64,000 bases of DNA from Trichostrongylus colubriformis. Taxonomy: Eukaryota > Nematoda > Chromadorea > Rhabditida > Trichostrongylidae. The stretch spans positions 20,665,664 through 20,729,663 of the forward strand of contig OZ022257.1 of NCBI GenBank assembly GCA_963978905.1, written 5' to 3'. The position numbers were made by a program, and so were the translations under genes. Below the pieces are notes generated by a model, which did not search any database, was not told the origin of the DNA, and saw only the letters and a list, made by a program, of their open reading frames with translations. Shown here in pieces: positions 32,484 to 43,970 of the stretch. The first letter of the stretch is position 1. Each line of letters opens with the position of its first letter.

Positions 32484-34236
32484 ATGAATGACTGCAGGAA
32501 CACTGAGCCAGCCGTGCAGGGCTCAAGCAAGTGTGGAAACATGGTGCAGAATCTGGAGGATGAAGACACCGAGGTGAGCATCAGGGCGAGTGAGAAGGAG
32601 TTAGTATCAGTACTAAGTGATCAAATAGAGAAGGCAATTGTAGCGATCAGGGAGATCGGCCCAAAGATCAGAGGGGATCTGGAAGGGGCACGAATTGCCG
32701 CGAAGTACAGGTCGATCATAGAGCAAGCGGTATTAGACCAAGTTAAGAGCATGCGGATCCTTAGAGATTCGGAGAGAAGGCGCGGAAAAGTACCCTACTT
32801 TTGGTAAGACGGTAACAGAGGCGCTCAGAGAAAAAGGGGTCACAACCGTAAATGACTGGAATGATTTCCTAAAAGTAGTAGAACGAGATGGAGACTTGGT
32901 TATGGAGATGTGCAACATGTTGAACACTGATGTATCGCAGGTACGCGACGTCGTGGGAGAGATACAGGAGCCGCAGGACAAGCAAGCAAGGGACAGAAGA
33001 AACAGAAGAAACAGTTGCGACGAACTGTCGGATGATCCCATGGAAGGTATGAAAATGAATAGTGAAGGAATCAAGAGTTCTGTTCTGTTCCATGGTGACA
33101 ATGACCGAAATTTGCAGATGACAGCACGAGTAGCAGAGCGGAGTCGGGCAGTAGCGCAGACTGGAGCACCTTGCGTGCAGCACTCGAGACAGCGTTCGGA
33201 TCGCTGGGACACAGCCGCGGAGCGAGGCGGAACAGGTCAGAACTACATTGAGAATTTTCTGAAATTCTTGCAAGCAAGTAGTTGCGCTGACCCTGGAATC
33301 TTCCGAGGCAAAGCTAAAGAGAACTTCAAAGAGTTTTTGCGACGATTTCGAAGGAAGTATGAGCCCTTAGGGTATGAGGATAAGGAACTGCTAGAGATTC
33401 TTGGTGATGATCACTTAGAGGAAAGAGCGAGAAATATATTCTTGGCAATTCCACAGGATATAGTGGAAAAGGGATTCGGTGAGGTGGTCAGAGAAATGGA
33501 GAGAATACTTTCGAGCGATTCGACAGCTGCCAGAATGAGGGCTTCGAATGAGCTCAGGAGCTTGAAGTTAAGACCGAATCAGTCCATCTCAGAGTTTTGT
33601 GTAGTATTAGAAAACCTTGGTCGGAAAGCGAATCCCAACTGCGCTATGTCAGAGAGGTCTTTAGAATACGCGCAGATTTTATTGGATAATTTGAGAGACT
33701 GGCCAGAGCATGTGCAGTTATTAAGTGTGCTGCATAGGTCCGACCCGAGCAGAGCGTACAGCGAAGTAAAGTAGTTAGCCATTACCATAGAACAAGCACG
33801 AACAATGTACGGAACGCAGAGGAAAAGCGGACCTATAGGAGGGGAATGGCGAAAGAGACTGCAGGCGTATAGAAACCAAAAGGAGGATGATAGATTTAGA
33901 TCAGTAGATTGTCATGAGCCTGACGGGCGTCAGACAACCCATGTGGACAAGAAGAAGGAAGACGAGGACACCCGAAAGTGTTTCAACTGTTCCAAATTGG
34001 GACATATTGCTCGGAACTGCCCATTAGGAAGGCCTAGAGTGAATGAAATTAAACAGAAACATGCGAGGCCAATGGGAAGGGATGAGGCAACGCGTGTATC
34101 AGACATGGTGCGACAAGCCCGTTCACTGGGAATGGTGGCAGAGAAATCTTCTTCTGTGACGAATCTGGTGGGAGAGAAGACGACCACCTGGGTGGATGCA
34201 GGGTCCCAGCATTGCTTGAAACAGGATCAATGGTGA
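32484..34236 (+). pseudogene. Broken gag of an LTR retrotransposon (Gypsy-like)
   Basis: Starting at ATG 32484, gag runs through a coiled, charged N-terminal region, a capsid-like domain (IFRGKAKENFKEFLRRFRRK at about 33300-33357, then ...SISEFCVVLENLGRKANP), and ends in a CCHC zinc knuckle CFNCSKLGHIARNC (33978-34019). It is disrupted by a frameshift near 32770, an in-frame TAG at 33772-33774 and a frameshift near 34200 leading into the protease frame. Gag packages the element RNA in cytoplasmic particles. The frame at 34212 continues as the protease. Old, inactive copy. Confidence 0.75.
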
Positions 34237-34919
34237 GCATTGTGCCAATAGGACTGCTGGCAAGAGCACAGGAAAACGGGTTCGATGTGGATAGTCTCGA
34301 AGTAATCGATCAAAAGGTGCTCGATCCTGTTTTTGATGCTTCCAATAATCGAATGGATTTTCTCGGTGGCGTCGTCATTGCAGTTAGAATCGAGGGAGGG
34401 CCTGAGTCAAAAGTTGCCTTCTATATATCGAAAGATAAAGGACGAGAGGTATTGCTAGGCACGAACGCACTGGAGAGCTTAGGTATTAAGATCAATCTTC
34501 CTAACCCGGCAAGGGAAGCTTCACTGAAGATGAGTAGAGGCGTGCGAATAGGTGAGAACCCAGAAGCCGTAGAAAGGTTAAATGATGCACTGGCTGTAGG
34601 CAAAAAGACGAAATTGCAGGAGGAACTAGAGCAGGATAAAGACTTCCTACAGGTGCTAGATGCTATAAGAAATAATGACTGGAACCGCGTAGTGAGGATG
34701 CGAGTGCACGAGTACAACGACCGAGTAAGAGAGAAAATGAAAATGGACTATGACAAAAGAAATACGGTTGACAGTGAGAAACTGCCAAAATTAGGAGATA
34801 GAGTATACCTACTTGCACCAAAAGAAAAAGCGATGAGTTCGCATCCCAAGCTGACAAGCGAATGGGCTGGACCTTTCCGCGTGAGGAGAAAATTCGGAAC
34901 CAATCCGGGTTCAGTATGA
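34212..34919 (+). pseudogene. Protease fused to integrase C-terminus, pol core deleted
   Basis: The frame begins with a retropepsin-like LLETGSMVSIVP; the usual catalytic aspartate of D-T/S-G is a glutamate here. A hydrophobic flap and VLLGTNALESLGI (about 34450-34490), typical of retropepsin C-termini, follow. After KMSRGVRIGEN the text changes to a charged helical region and then GDRVYLLAPKEK...LTSEWAGPFRV, the GPY/F module at the C-terminus of Gypsy integrases. Reverse transcriptase, RNase H and the integrase core are absent, so a large internal deletion has joined the ends of pol. A further frameshift follows near 34890. Confidence 0.7.
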
Positions 34920-35420
34920 CATGTTGAGGATAGTGCCGAAGCAAATTTCGGACAATAGAATAGATACAGCGACAAGTAGAGGGAAAAGAGGGAGAAAACC
35001 TAAGATTAAGGTGAACAAAATGTATTGTTCTCATTTCAGAGGAGCTGTCATTGAATCGAAGAACAATCAAGGACATCTACTATATCGCTGTAAAGATGGA
35101 TGTCTGGATGAAGCATGTTTCGCTGACCTTTGCGAAAGCTTGCTTTGCTCGACAACGAAGCTTTGAAGAAAGTACTGAGACTTGCGTATGAACGCTGTAT
35201 GGACTGGACAGAGTTCATCTACGTAACGGACGAAATCACGAAGCATGAGAGAATCGACGACTACTGCTTCGATACAACGTACAATGAAGCCCTCAAGAGC
35301 CTGAAGAGTGTGACCTAGAGGAGCTGGCGAAGAAGCAACGCACCAGAAAGGAAGGGCCGGTCGCTTTTGCCGCGCCAGAGAATGGATTTTTATTGGAGAA
35401 AGTATCGCATTGCATCTCAT
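34920..35420 (+). pseudogene. Post-integrase tail ORF of the same retrotransposon
   Basis: After a frameshift the coding text continues (QYDMLRIVPKQI, then a GKRGRKPKIKVNKMYC basic stretch, HFRGAVIES, CKDGCLDEACFADLC, and LRLAYERCMDWTEFIY), with two further frame changes and a stop at about 35418. It follows the GPY/F module as a cysteine-containing C-terminal extension or a separate small ORF. I do not recognise the domain. No 3' LTR or polypurine tract is evident before 35734. Confidence 0.45.
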
Positions 35421-35733
35421 GAAAAGGTGTGTGTCAATAATCTCACACACAATACACATGATATCCATGCTCAGAATCAGAAAATTAAGTGGAATTTGAA
35501 ACGTTTAGAAGGAGCTGATTAATGAATTTGGTTTGTGGGCTGTGCCTACGGCAAGGGCCCACATTTCGCGCTAAACGAATGCGATATTTGAGGCAACGCT
35601 AATGCAACTTTTCAGCCGAATTGGTATGTTGTATAATGGTTCGCCTTTTCGTCATCTCCAAGTCGACGGTCGGCGCGTCCTATTAACAAACGTGTCGGTA
35701 GACGTTTGAGTGCCTGTAGCTCACTAGTGAGGG
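35421..35733. other. No recognised feature
   Basis: Where the 3' end of the retrotransposon would be expected, no LTR-like sequence is found. Confidence 0.4.
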
Positions 35734-36093
35734 TCATGATCCCTCCCGTAGAGACGTAAAAGCAGCATGCAAGGGTTTGGAAGGTGCTTCAAGACAAACT
35801 AAAACAAACGCGTGCATCACCGTCTCGAACCTGTCTCGAGGTACCGAGCCCGACGCTCTAGCCGCTGCCTCATCGGAGCTCCTCATGCAACCTCCCGCAA
35901 CTAACATAAGGCCCGTAAAGCAGGTCGCGCCATATATCGCGGTGTCCTGTAACTTCACTCCCAGAACCGATGAGGAGATTTGAAGGATAGCTGTGAGGTC
36001 ATCGTCCAAAACTGCATTAGGCCACATGCATCTTATCTCGAATGACCACGGTGACTGGAAGCCTTTCCTCGTAAAAAGAAATTGCTTCTGCAA
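35734..36093 (-). CDS. Unidentified 119-codon open frame with a degraded paralogue
   Basis: The frame reads RKGFQSPWSFEIRCMW, AVLDDDLTAILQISSSVLGV, TAIYGATCFTGLMLVAGG and ETVMHAFVLVCLEAPSKPLH, ending in a stop at 35734. It is moderately hydrophobic with two stretches that could enter a membrane. The degraded plus-strand relative at 30437-30775 shows it belongs to a family and that this strand is the coding one. Whether it is host or transposon is unknown; it lies between the broken retrotransposon and tandem LTR-like units, in opposite orientation. The N-terminal residues overlap the repeat that starts at 36080. Confidence 0.4.
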   Translation of the reverse strand: MQKQFLFTRKGFQSPWSFEIRCMWPNAVLDDDLTAILQISSSVLGVKLQDTAIYGATCFTGLMLVAGGCMRSSDEAAARASGSVPRDRFETVMHAFVLVCLEAPSKPLHAAFTSLREGS

Positions 36094-37610
36094 TTTTTAT
36101 TTGAAGGCAATGCTAGAGGTGATTTGGTTATATCATTCACTCCAAACTTTGATACGGATGTTCTGGTATACCACCAGAACCCGGCAGTAATCGTTTCATG
36201 TAACGTTCCCCTCTTTCCCACAGGCACTTCACGAGAAATTGCTTCTGCAATTTTTATTTGAAGGCAATGCTAGAGGTGATTTGGTTATATCATTCACTCC
36301 AAACTTTGATACGGATGTTCTGGTATACCACCAGAACCCGGCAGTAATCGTTTCATGTACTTATGAGCTGAGAGAGCACCTAGGGTGTGACCTCGCTTGA
36401 TGCTGAGAGGCACACCCGATAATAAGCACACTCTTCCATGATGGAATAACCAAGTACACCCGCTATATAGAGCATTCTACCACTACCGCCAACTGTATTA
36501 GCCGTTCAACAACAAACCTCCTCTACAAGTCCTACACACCACCAGAACCCGGCAGTAATCATTTCATGTAACGTTCCCCACTTTCCTTCAGGCACTTCAC
36601 GAGCACATTGCCTGCACTTATTAGCTCAGAGAGCACCTAGGGTATGACCTAGCTTGATACTGACAAGGGAAGGTATTTTAAGACCCGGAGGGATCGATAG
36701 AGCTTCGAACGCTGACTATAACTGTGAAAACCAAAATTGCCAAATGGCATCCTGAAGCGAGTTACGAGGGGTCAAACTTTGCCTGTGACACCTCATTGGC
36801 GAGGCACTTTGCCATCAGACGGATTGAAATGGCCATTTGCAATGAGACACACACCAATGTACGCACTTTTGAATGCTGATCTCAGATCTGTATTCAGAAA
36901 GTGTCAAACAATTACGTGAATAAAGTTATGAAGGTTTTTCTGAAACAAAGAGTAACACCGTTTCACAGTATGTTTGGGAGCCCATAGCGCGCGAGCCATC
37001 CGTTTTCACGCGGACCAGTGTGATTCTCGTGTTCAGGGAATCAAACTATCCCATGGGACAAGTTTTCATCCGATTCGAGAATATGACCAAATCTCGGAAA
37101 AAATTGATGGGCTATTGGCTGGTAACCCATTTAACAAGAAGTAGTCGTTGACCCTTGCCCAGCAAATGCTTTTATTTGGCGCTTGTTACGTGCGTTTAGT
37201 GTGATGGACAAGTGTGACAGGTATGTTTAGGTTATCTTGTTCAGGTTGCAGGAATTTTCGTCGAAGAAATTTCAAAAACTATCACTTTACCCCCTGGCCA
37301 CCCCCAATTTTCCGAAGTTCGACCTGAAACTTTGACCCCTCGTAACTCGCTTCAGGATGCCATTTGGCAATTTTGGTTTTCACAGTTATAATCAGCGTTC
37401 GAAGCTCTATCGAACCCCCCGGGTCTCATTTCAAAGTTCCATGGGAAGTAAAATACATTCCCTTGTGAGAGGCACACCCGATAATAAGCACACTCTTCCA
37501 TGATGCACTAACCGTACACAACCGTACACCCGCTATATAGAGCATTCTACCATCTACCGACAACTGTATTAGCCGTTCAACAATAAACCTCCTCTACAAG
37601 TCATACACAA
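36080..37610 (+). repeat. Tandem LTR-like units (three partial copies)
   Basis: The block GAAATTGCTTCTGCAATTTT...CCAGAACCCGGCAGTAATCG is present twice (36080, 36231) and its last 28 bp a third time (36538). Each is followed by a unit starting TGTAACGTTCC, complete in the third copy, shortened by about 55 bp in the second, and truncated in the first. The unit has a TATA box (GCTATATAGAG at 36460 and 37531) and AATAAA (37588; AACAAA in the second copy at about 36512), ending near CTACAAGTCATACACA. This looks like the internal 3' end plus LTR of another retroelement, tandemly rearranged. Confidence 0.6.
36664..37465. mobile_element. Long-TIR DNA element with 3-bp TGA duplication
   Basis: The ends CAAGGGAAGGTATTTTA and, inverted, CAAGGGAATGTATTTTA are flanked by TGA on both sides (36661-36663, 37466-37468). 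The intact LTR-like copy at 36399 shows the uninterrupted target (GATGCTGAGAGGC). TIRs extend over 130 bp, with AATTGCCAAATGGCATCC in both. The arms match those of 15111-17510 and the interior matches 56290-56640. No transposase. A 3-bp duplication points to PIF/Harbinger-like or CMC-like mobilisation. Confidence 0.8.
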
Positions 37611-39487
37611 CGGACCGGTGATTCTCACCTCGCAAACCGACACTTCAAGCAATGCTGACCTTGGGAGGCGGACTGGGTTAATAAAGGCGGAGCTTGGCAG
37701 AAGTGATGACTCCACTAAAGCTCAGGAGAGCATTTCACCGGCGAAGGCGCCACATTTAGTCTTCTTAGACCCTCTTTTTTCATTTAGAGACTCACTTTAG
37801 GAGTTCGTCGTTGTCCACATTACCCCTGCCACTGTCTCCAAGTATTGGCTACACGATACACCTCACGCGTTATATGCAACTGCTAACAATTATACGTATG
37901 AGACCATGCTCACAGGGATTACTCATCATTGTGCTTCAGCAACGATAGCCATAACTTTCAAGAGATCACATTTATGCATGTGGACTCATCTATTGGTGCG
38001 ACCCGGTACCCACTCTTATAAAGGAGGCACATCAGGACATGGTGAACTTCTACAAAACGGTTTTCTGCATTTTATAGGGCAACATGCATGATTCTATAGA
38101 ATGCAAAAAACTGGTACTTATCGATGCACATCGAAAACCCGGCCTCAATTGGCTAAATGGTTCTGGGGAACCCAGAAAATGGTTCATGGTTCGATCCCCA
38201 CTGTGGGCAGGTTTTTGCATTATTTAGGTTTCATCCATTTGCGCTCATGTGTGACCGTAGTGCAGAACGTGTGCAAAATCGAATTTTATTCTGCCAGGGA
38301 ACCGCAATCTTCACTATTTTTGCGTACTAGGCGAATGAGTTGTTTAGACGCCAACGTTCATAACAAGGAAACTAGACGTTTTCTCGCAAACACGTCTGAT
38401 ACTCATGAATAGGGGGTCGAACTATCTAGGTAACGAGTTTACAGCCTAACCGCGATTTTGACCCAAGCTCGAAAATTAGAGCGACCACTAGCACACAGTA
38501 AAGAACACTCAACGAAAGGAGGTCGGTAGCCGATATAAGGAAATATTTGCTATCTCTTGCCATCGCTTGGTATTGCTGGGTGCATTTCACTTGGAATGCG
38601 TTGATTTTGCAATGCTCTATTGAATTTAATCGAGGCCGCTACTTGTTGGTTTCTACAAGTAGAGTAGAGCAGTGACTATATGCCCACGTCCATCCCACCG
38701 TCTCGAGTTTGGGTCAAAATCTCACTTTGGATAATATTCTGTATCTAGGGCTAATTGGGTATCCTGAGCAAGAACATCACACTAATTTTGCACGGAAACG
38801 GCTGGCACGCGTTCTAGGAGCCCCGAAGGGTCCAAACACGTTAACCACTGAAAGCTTGTAAATGAGGTCACTTTGATGTACCAGCAACGAAATTTGAAGT
38901 CATTTCGCATGTGCGCAAATAGTTTAGCGGTAGACAAAGAAAATCATCGCCAAACCCTAAGTTGCGTTGCAAATGTCACCCACTTCGTTTCGCTTCTCCG
39001 GCTGTCACTGGAAAATTCACATTCAAAGGTATTGTAGGGTGCTGGGACCTCAATGGTGATTCATCGAAACTGATAACTGCTTGAGAGCTGGTAAGAGCGG
39101 TCGGAAAGTGGATTGGATAAAATCTGGCACACCGCTCATTACTGCAATACGACCCCTATAGCAGAAACGTCTGATGCTCAGTGTCATTGGGTGGACATAC
39201 TTTGTTTATGCTCTGACATCGCTGCCGATGCATCGACCGCTGAATTGCTTAGCGTTCCGGGTAACGGTGAGCGTCTTTTGTTATTGCGATCTACATGGTA
39301 GTCATGATGCGACCTAGATTTGTGGGAGTGAAACGAGTTATTCATTCTCTCTTGTGGTGCCAGCAACAATACTAGGGAGAGACAGCTAGATTATGACGAA
39401 GGGAAATTCCAGATACTGGTGCATGTGTACAAAAACGATAAGCATCGATAACTAGCATATGTTTACGAATAATATGTAGGAATTGTA
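37611..39487. other. No gene recognised; one tRNA-like stretch
   Basis: 38140-38215 contains A-box-like TTGGCTAAATGGTTCTGG and B-box GGTTCGATCCCC, spaced like a polymerase III promoter, but the ends do not pair as a tRNA acceptor stem. It is probably a SINE head or tRNA relic. Nothing else is supported in this 1.9 kb. Confidence 0.4.
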
Positions 39488-40419
39488 CAGGGTGTCCCAG
39501 AATTATGGGCGTCTAAGTTCATGTTTCATTGTATTCCTCTATACGAATGGTGACAATGTTTTTTCTTTCATTTGCTGCTGAGTGGATGCACAGGATCCCT
39601 TCTACCAGGGTGCGTACTTCTCGGGATGAAGCCCATGATATATTTGAGATTTCAAAACTTCTTCAAATGGACTTCGCGGTCACTTGCTTCAACGGTAACA
39701 CGCACCTCACCGTACTTTTGCACGAACGGATAAATTTTTACAGCCAGAACAGTTGAGGGTTCTGGCCGTAAAAATCCATCGTGTCCAGCAACGTCTGGTA
39801 GGGTACACCATGCCTATAGGACGTTTGGATGCCTGTAAGCAGTTACCGATAATGATTTGGGGTTCAATGATGACACGCTGCTGGTTTCCGTCGATTTTGG
39901 CGCAAAGCTTGGGGGAATGTGAACATGGAGAACAGGCTGTTGGACATAATGAAGCATTAGCCTCACTGGTCCTTCGGAACAATACTTGGTGAGTTTAACG
40001 GCAAGGCGATTAAGTTACAGAATCAAACTGATTCGAAAGCGCTGCCGACTCGATCTGGACGATTTCATCACTTTCCGAGTTCTCCGTTAAACCTCCCGAA
40101 CATAATTCCATTGATCTCCTACCAAGGTCCTCAACTAAAAGCAAGGTCTGACGAGGCAGCCATCCTGATATGGAGTCACATAAGGTAGCCGCGGAGAGAT
40201 TTGGGAAGGAATGTATGGAAAAACCAGCGTGTCAAGGGCGGTTGAGTGATGAAGAGACTGAGCTTGTATCCCTGTTGGAAAGGACAACTCATGATATGAC
40301 TGCTGTGCCTTGTTACACAAGTTATGAGTAAAGTTGTGATTGGGTTGATTTTTCATTCACTCTATTGACACCAACAAAATATTGCAACACGTTGGCGCCC
40401 ATAATTTTGGGACACCCTG
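39488..40419. mobile_element. Tc1-like element, CAGGGTGTCCCARAATTATG TIR
   Basis: CAGGGTGTCCCAGAATTATG (after TA) and its near-complement CATAATTTTGGGACACCCTG form the ends; the right flank is CA, a changed TA. The 932-bp interior has only broken frames. CAGGGTGTCCCA is a common Tc1-superfamily terminus. Confidence 0.8.
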
Positions 40420-40928
40420 CATGCTTAGCAAGTGGATCGAATTACTACCACTCGATGCGATCGAGCACAAAGAGCTCCTATACCCCCAGTAGTAACCTCT
40501 TCAGTCAAAGTTTTAAATGATTAGTGGATAACACACTTCATTCCCGATTCAGTTAAATTGGTTGTTGATATCATTGTAGCAAGAGGTGTTGACCGTTTAA
40601 TCGTCTGGACCTCCGAATAGTAGTGGCTCTTGAGCAGTGCGAAATGCATTAGCAAGTGACCAGGTTATCGACACGAAATAGCTTAGGCACAATGCTCAGC
40701 GAGTGAATATACTTTGTACCCCCTAATCAGTAGCAATGGGATGTTTTGAATAACAATTTACATTTCGGATAGTGACAAGTATTTTTAGAGATATCAGTTG
40801 GTCGCTCTGTACTGCGCTTATTATACAATACTGGTTGGCCAGTCGACCATTTTCCCAGTTCTATAGTGTTATTCGCGCATACCGTGCGATAGCCCAACCT
40901 ATTAGATAAAAATGAGTAGTACTATAAT
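40420..40928. other. No recognised feature
   Basis: Downstream flank of the membrane-protein gene that ends at 40929; presumably includes its 3' UTR, but no polyadenylation signal is assigned. Confidence 0.4.
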
Positions 40929-41189
40929 TCACCTATAGTGTGTTGTTATATAAGTCAGAGCTTTGCTGGTAACATAAAGTCCCCAGAAGTAGATGACGGT
41001 GGCCAAAAACCAAATCAGCGCAACTGCTAGGCCAGTAATGCCACTGCTCGACAACATGGAAACTCTGTAAATCTTGACGGTATAGTAGTCGTAACGACAT
41101 AGTTCTGAGACTTACAACGTCCATGCTATAGACCAAAGCATTATTATACATAATCTTGTGTTGTAGATAACGAGTAAATTGGCCCGCTC
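40929..41189 (-). CDS. Last two exons of a multi-pass membrane protein (gene A)
   Basis: Exon 41116-41189 follows a TTCTTTCAG acceptor and ends at a GTAAGT donor. A 51-bp intron (41065-41115, ...TTTACAG) leads to exon 40929-41064, which ends in TGA. The phase is consistent: a leucine codon is split 2+1. The protein reads ERANLLVIYNTRLCIIMLWS.. into one hydrophobic span, then GITGLAVALIWFLATVIYFW, a second membrane span, and a short basic tail ending TTHYR. No family is recognised. A minus-strand open stretch above it (41215-41470, with LEQRFSLTPGSQRLVNLASY) may be an earlier exon, but only 19 bp would separate it from this exon, so a different boundary is needed. The architecture parallels gene B at 44823-45167. 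Confidence 0.6.
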
Positions 41190-41214
41190 CTGAAAGAATA
41201 TGCTTAACCGGAGC

Positions 41215-41470
41215 TCATGAGAAATAAAGGGTATGACTGGAATTTTCGAAGGAAAGACATGTCTTCTATAAATGAAATGAATTGGCAAATTTCAGAGTAA
41301 TGATCAGTGGAGGAACTTTCTGGAATGAGCTCCAAGGTTTTTATAGCGGCCTGACTGAGGTGCAAGTCTGAGCGATAGGAGGCAAGGTTGACAAGACGTT
41401 GACTTCCAGGTGTCAAAGAAAATCGTTGCTCCAGTACGATCCCTGTCTTTCTACGGGAACCAAATACCAC
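41215..41470 (-). CDS. Possible earlier exon of membrane-protein gene A
   Basis: An open minus-strand stretch with protein-like composition (RKTGIVLEQRFSLTPGSQRL, IPESSSTDHYSEICQFISF) lies directly upstream of the exon at 41116-41189. The splice boundary is unresolved because the gap is too short for an intron. If real, the exon donor must lie upstream of 41211. Confidence 0.3.
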
Positions 41471-41619
41471 GTCCTCCCTTCTGACCTCGACAGTTCCAGT
41501 ACCTGTTGCTGGATTGCATATGTAGTTGCAATGTGCTTGGTGCTATGTACCCAAAACAAAAACATACTTATTTCACATTTTCTCACACGGATTCTTTGTG
41601 GAGTACTCTCCGCTTTTCT

Positions 41620-41760
41620 TCTGCTTGTTGGAAACTTACATTTTAATGCTTATCTCTGACCTCTGCAGATACGACCCGCCTCCTGTCCTGTCACTTACCG
41701 CTCTCTGTCGAGGAATATTCCACTCCGGGTGTATCCTGGACGTCGAGCATCCGCGAAGGG
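41620..41760 (+). repeat. Dispersed repeat shared with 31140-31265
   Basis: Shared landmarks are CTCTGTCGAGGAAT, CGACCC, and CTCCGGGTGTATCCTGG, in the same order and strand. Element type unknown. Confidence 0.5.
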
Positions 41761-42713
41761 CGGCTACACTGATTCAGCTTCCCTCACCGTCTGCGTCACC
41801 CCTCACGTAACGCAATGGATAACCTGGCGGCGGATTGATCGACGCAAATCGTTGCACCGCCATAACTTTGTTCAAGGAGGATAAAATGAGAAAAAATTGG
41901 AGGCTTTGAATTCGCCTCGATGCGACGAGTTCGACGACCTACAAGATGTCCGAATTTGATGAGTAGGTCACCATCTTCATGTTGAAAGTTGCGAAGATCT
42001 TTTTTACCCTCAGGCAAGTCTCCGACTTTTCTGGGCCAACATTCACACGTACGATTGTCGCTCGCCCATGTTCTGCACTAGCATCATTTTTTCGGCGAAT
42101 CATCTTGAACTTTCTCTTCAGCGAGAATTTTACACGAAATTTTTGAAACTGAGCTCATTTCGTAAAAATCGATCGAGTACTTGAAAAAATCACTCACCTC
42201 CCACAGGCTACTAAAGGCGTGTCGCATGAAACATCTTAACTTTCCAATTACAGGCGAGCGCTTCTTCTATGATGAAGCCTAAAACATCAGTATACGGTGT
42301 ATTTTAAGTGCAGATTAGTTTCCTCTCTCATAGCTAAAATGACATCTTTATGCAATGATCGTATGCTGTCTTTAAGAGGCAGAATCTATCCCTCGATTAA
42401 ATTAGCTGTGCTCAAGCGATGATTTACATCGTGAATTTGGAAAAGATATTAATCCCACACGAAACTGTGAGGATGGGCTGAAAACACACAAACAGGAAAA
42501 AATTCACACTGCTGCGTTCAGAGTTAAAACTGCCGATCAAGAATGTAAAAATTATTTCACGGTGATGGTCACGCTTTAATCTATTATTGAATTTAATTGA
42601 ATTTAATCCATTTAATCTTCCCATTCACTGGATATCGTTGTCTCAAGTGAGTGAGCTTTTAATAGGCTCCTTATTACTTTGGACAGATCAGGTCACGCCT
42701 CGCGCTGTTACTA

Positions 42714-43260
42714 TTAGGTTGACCGGAAAGTTTCCCGCCATGGAATCCAACGGCCAAGCTTTGCGACTTTACCAATCTTCTCCAGCCCAGATTCAACAGT
42801 TGATTGGGCATGGCCGAGCATCGCTGCAAGTTCCCTGGTAGTGGCGTACGGATCCTCTTCCACGGTGGATTGCAGCAACTTCAAGTCTAACTCCATCGGC
42901 CGGCCGGACCTTGGAGCATCTTGGAGAGAAAAATCTCCTTTTTTGAACTTGGCCATCCAGGTCTTGCACGTGTCGTAAGAGATAGCGTCAGCGCCATATG
43001 TATCCACTATCTTGGTTTGGGCTTCCTTTGCGTTCAAGCCAAACTGATGAAGGAAAAGAAGACAGTGCCTCAGGTGCATCCTGTTGGGTTGAAACTTGGG
43101 CGGCATTTTGGAATCCAATGCAAGCTGGGTGAGTGTGAGGTAGTGATGTGAAAGAGTCTCTTGCGTGCTTCATGCATACCCCACGATAAGTCATAAACAT
43201 ACATGCAAGGCTAATATGGTGCGATCAAACACGTGGCGGGAAACTTTCCGGTCAACCTAA
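42714..43260 (-). mobile_element. Miniature mariner retaining the transposase N-terminus
   Basis: TTAGGTTGACCGGAAAGTTT and its complement are perfect inverted ends, flanked by TA (42712-42713, 43261-43262). The minus strand encodes the mariner N-terminal helix-turn-helix: MHLRHCLLFLHQFGLNAKEA, TCKTWMAKFKKGDFSLQDAP, RSGRPMELD, then REL..MLGHAQSTVE and KIGKVAKLGRWIP. At that point the coding sequence runs directly into the TIR, so the catalytic domain was lost in an internal deletion. Intact N-terminal frame with perfect TIRs implies fairly recent mobilisation in trans. Confidence 0.9.
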
Positions 43261-43970
43261 TACAAATTCGAGCCCTTGATTCTTCATTAGCATTGGTGAG
43301 CAATTTTTAATATATAGTGGGTACCGGTGTGATGTGGTGACACCGCGAGGCATTGATCTGACTTGCGCAGGGTAATTAGGATTTCAGTCAGCGTTCACTG
43401 AATTGAGACAAAGATATCTAGAGAGTAGGAAGGCAGTGACAGATAGAAGTGAAATCGCCACAGTGCAATGCAATCATCATCTTTGTTCAGCACTTTTCCT
43501 TCTGATGACAGCAGTGTGAATTTCATTCGCGTTTGTGCGTTTCAGCCCATCTTCGCAACTTTCCATCAAATATCTATTCCAAATTTACGATTCAAAGCAC
43601 TGCTTGAGCATACTAATTAGAGGGCATAAAATCTGCTTTTTGAAGACAGCATGCGATATTCATTGCTTGAAGATATCATTCTAGCGATGAGAGGGGATAC
43701 TAATCTGCACTCAAAATACACCGCATACTGATGGTCGAGATTTTATCATAGTAGAAGCGCTCGCCTCTATTAATTTTTTCAATTATCGATCGATTCTGAC
43801 GAAATGAGCTCAAAAATGTCGTGAAAAGCTCTTGCTGAAAAGTGTCCTGAAACTTAAAATGATTCACCTAAAAAATGGTGTTTATGCGGAACATGGGCGA
43901 GCAACAATTGAAGATGTGAATGAAGGTCCAAAAAAGTCGGAGTCTCACCTAAGGGTAAAAAAGGCGGTGA

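Noticed and set aside
38140..38215. Possible tRNA gene
   Set aside because: A and B boxes are present but the acceptor and anticodon stems do not pair; better read as a SINE or relic.
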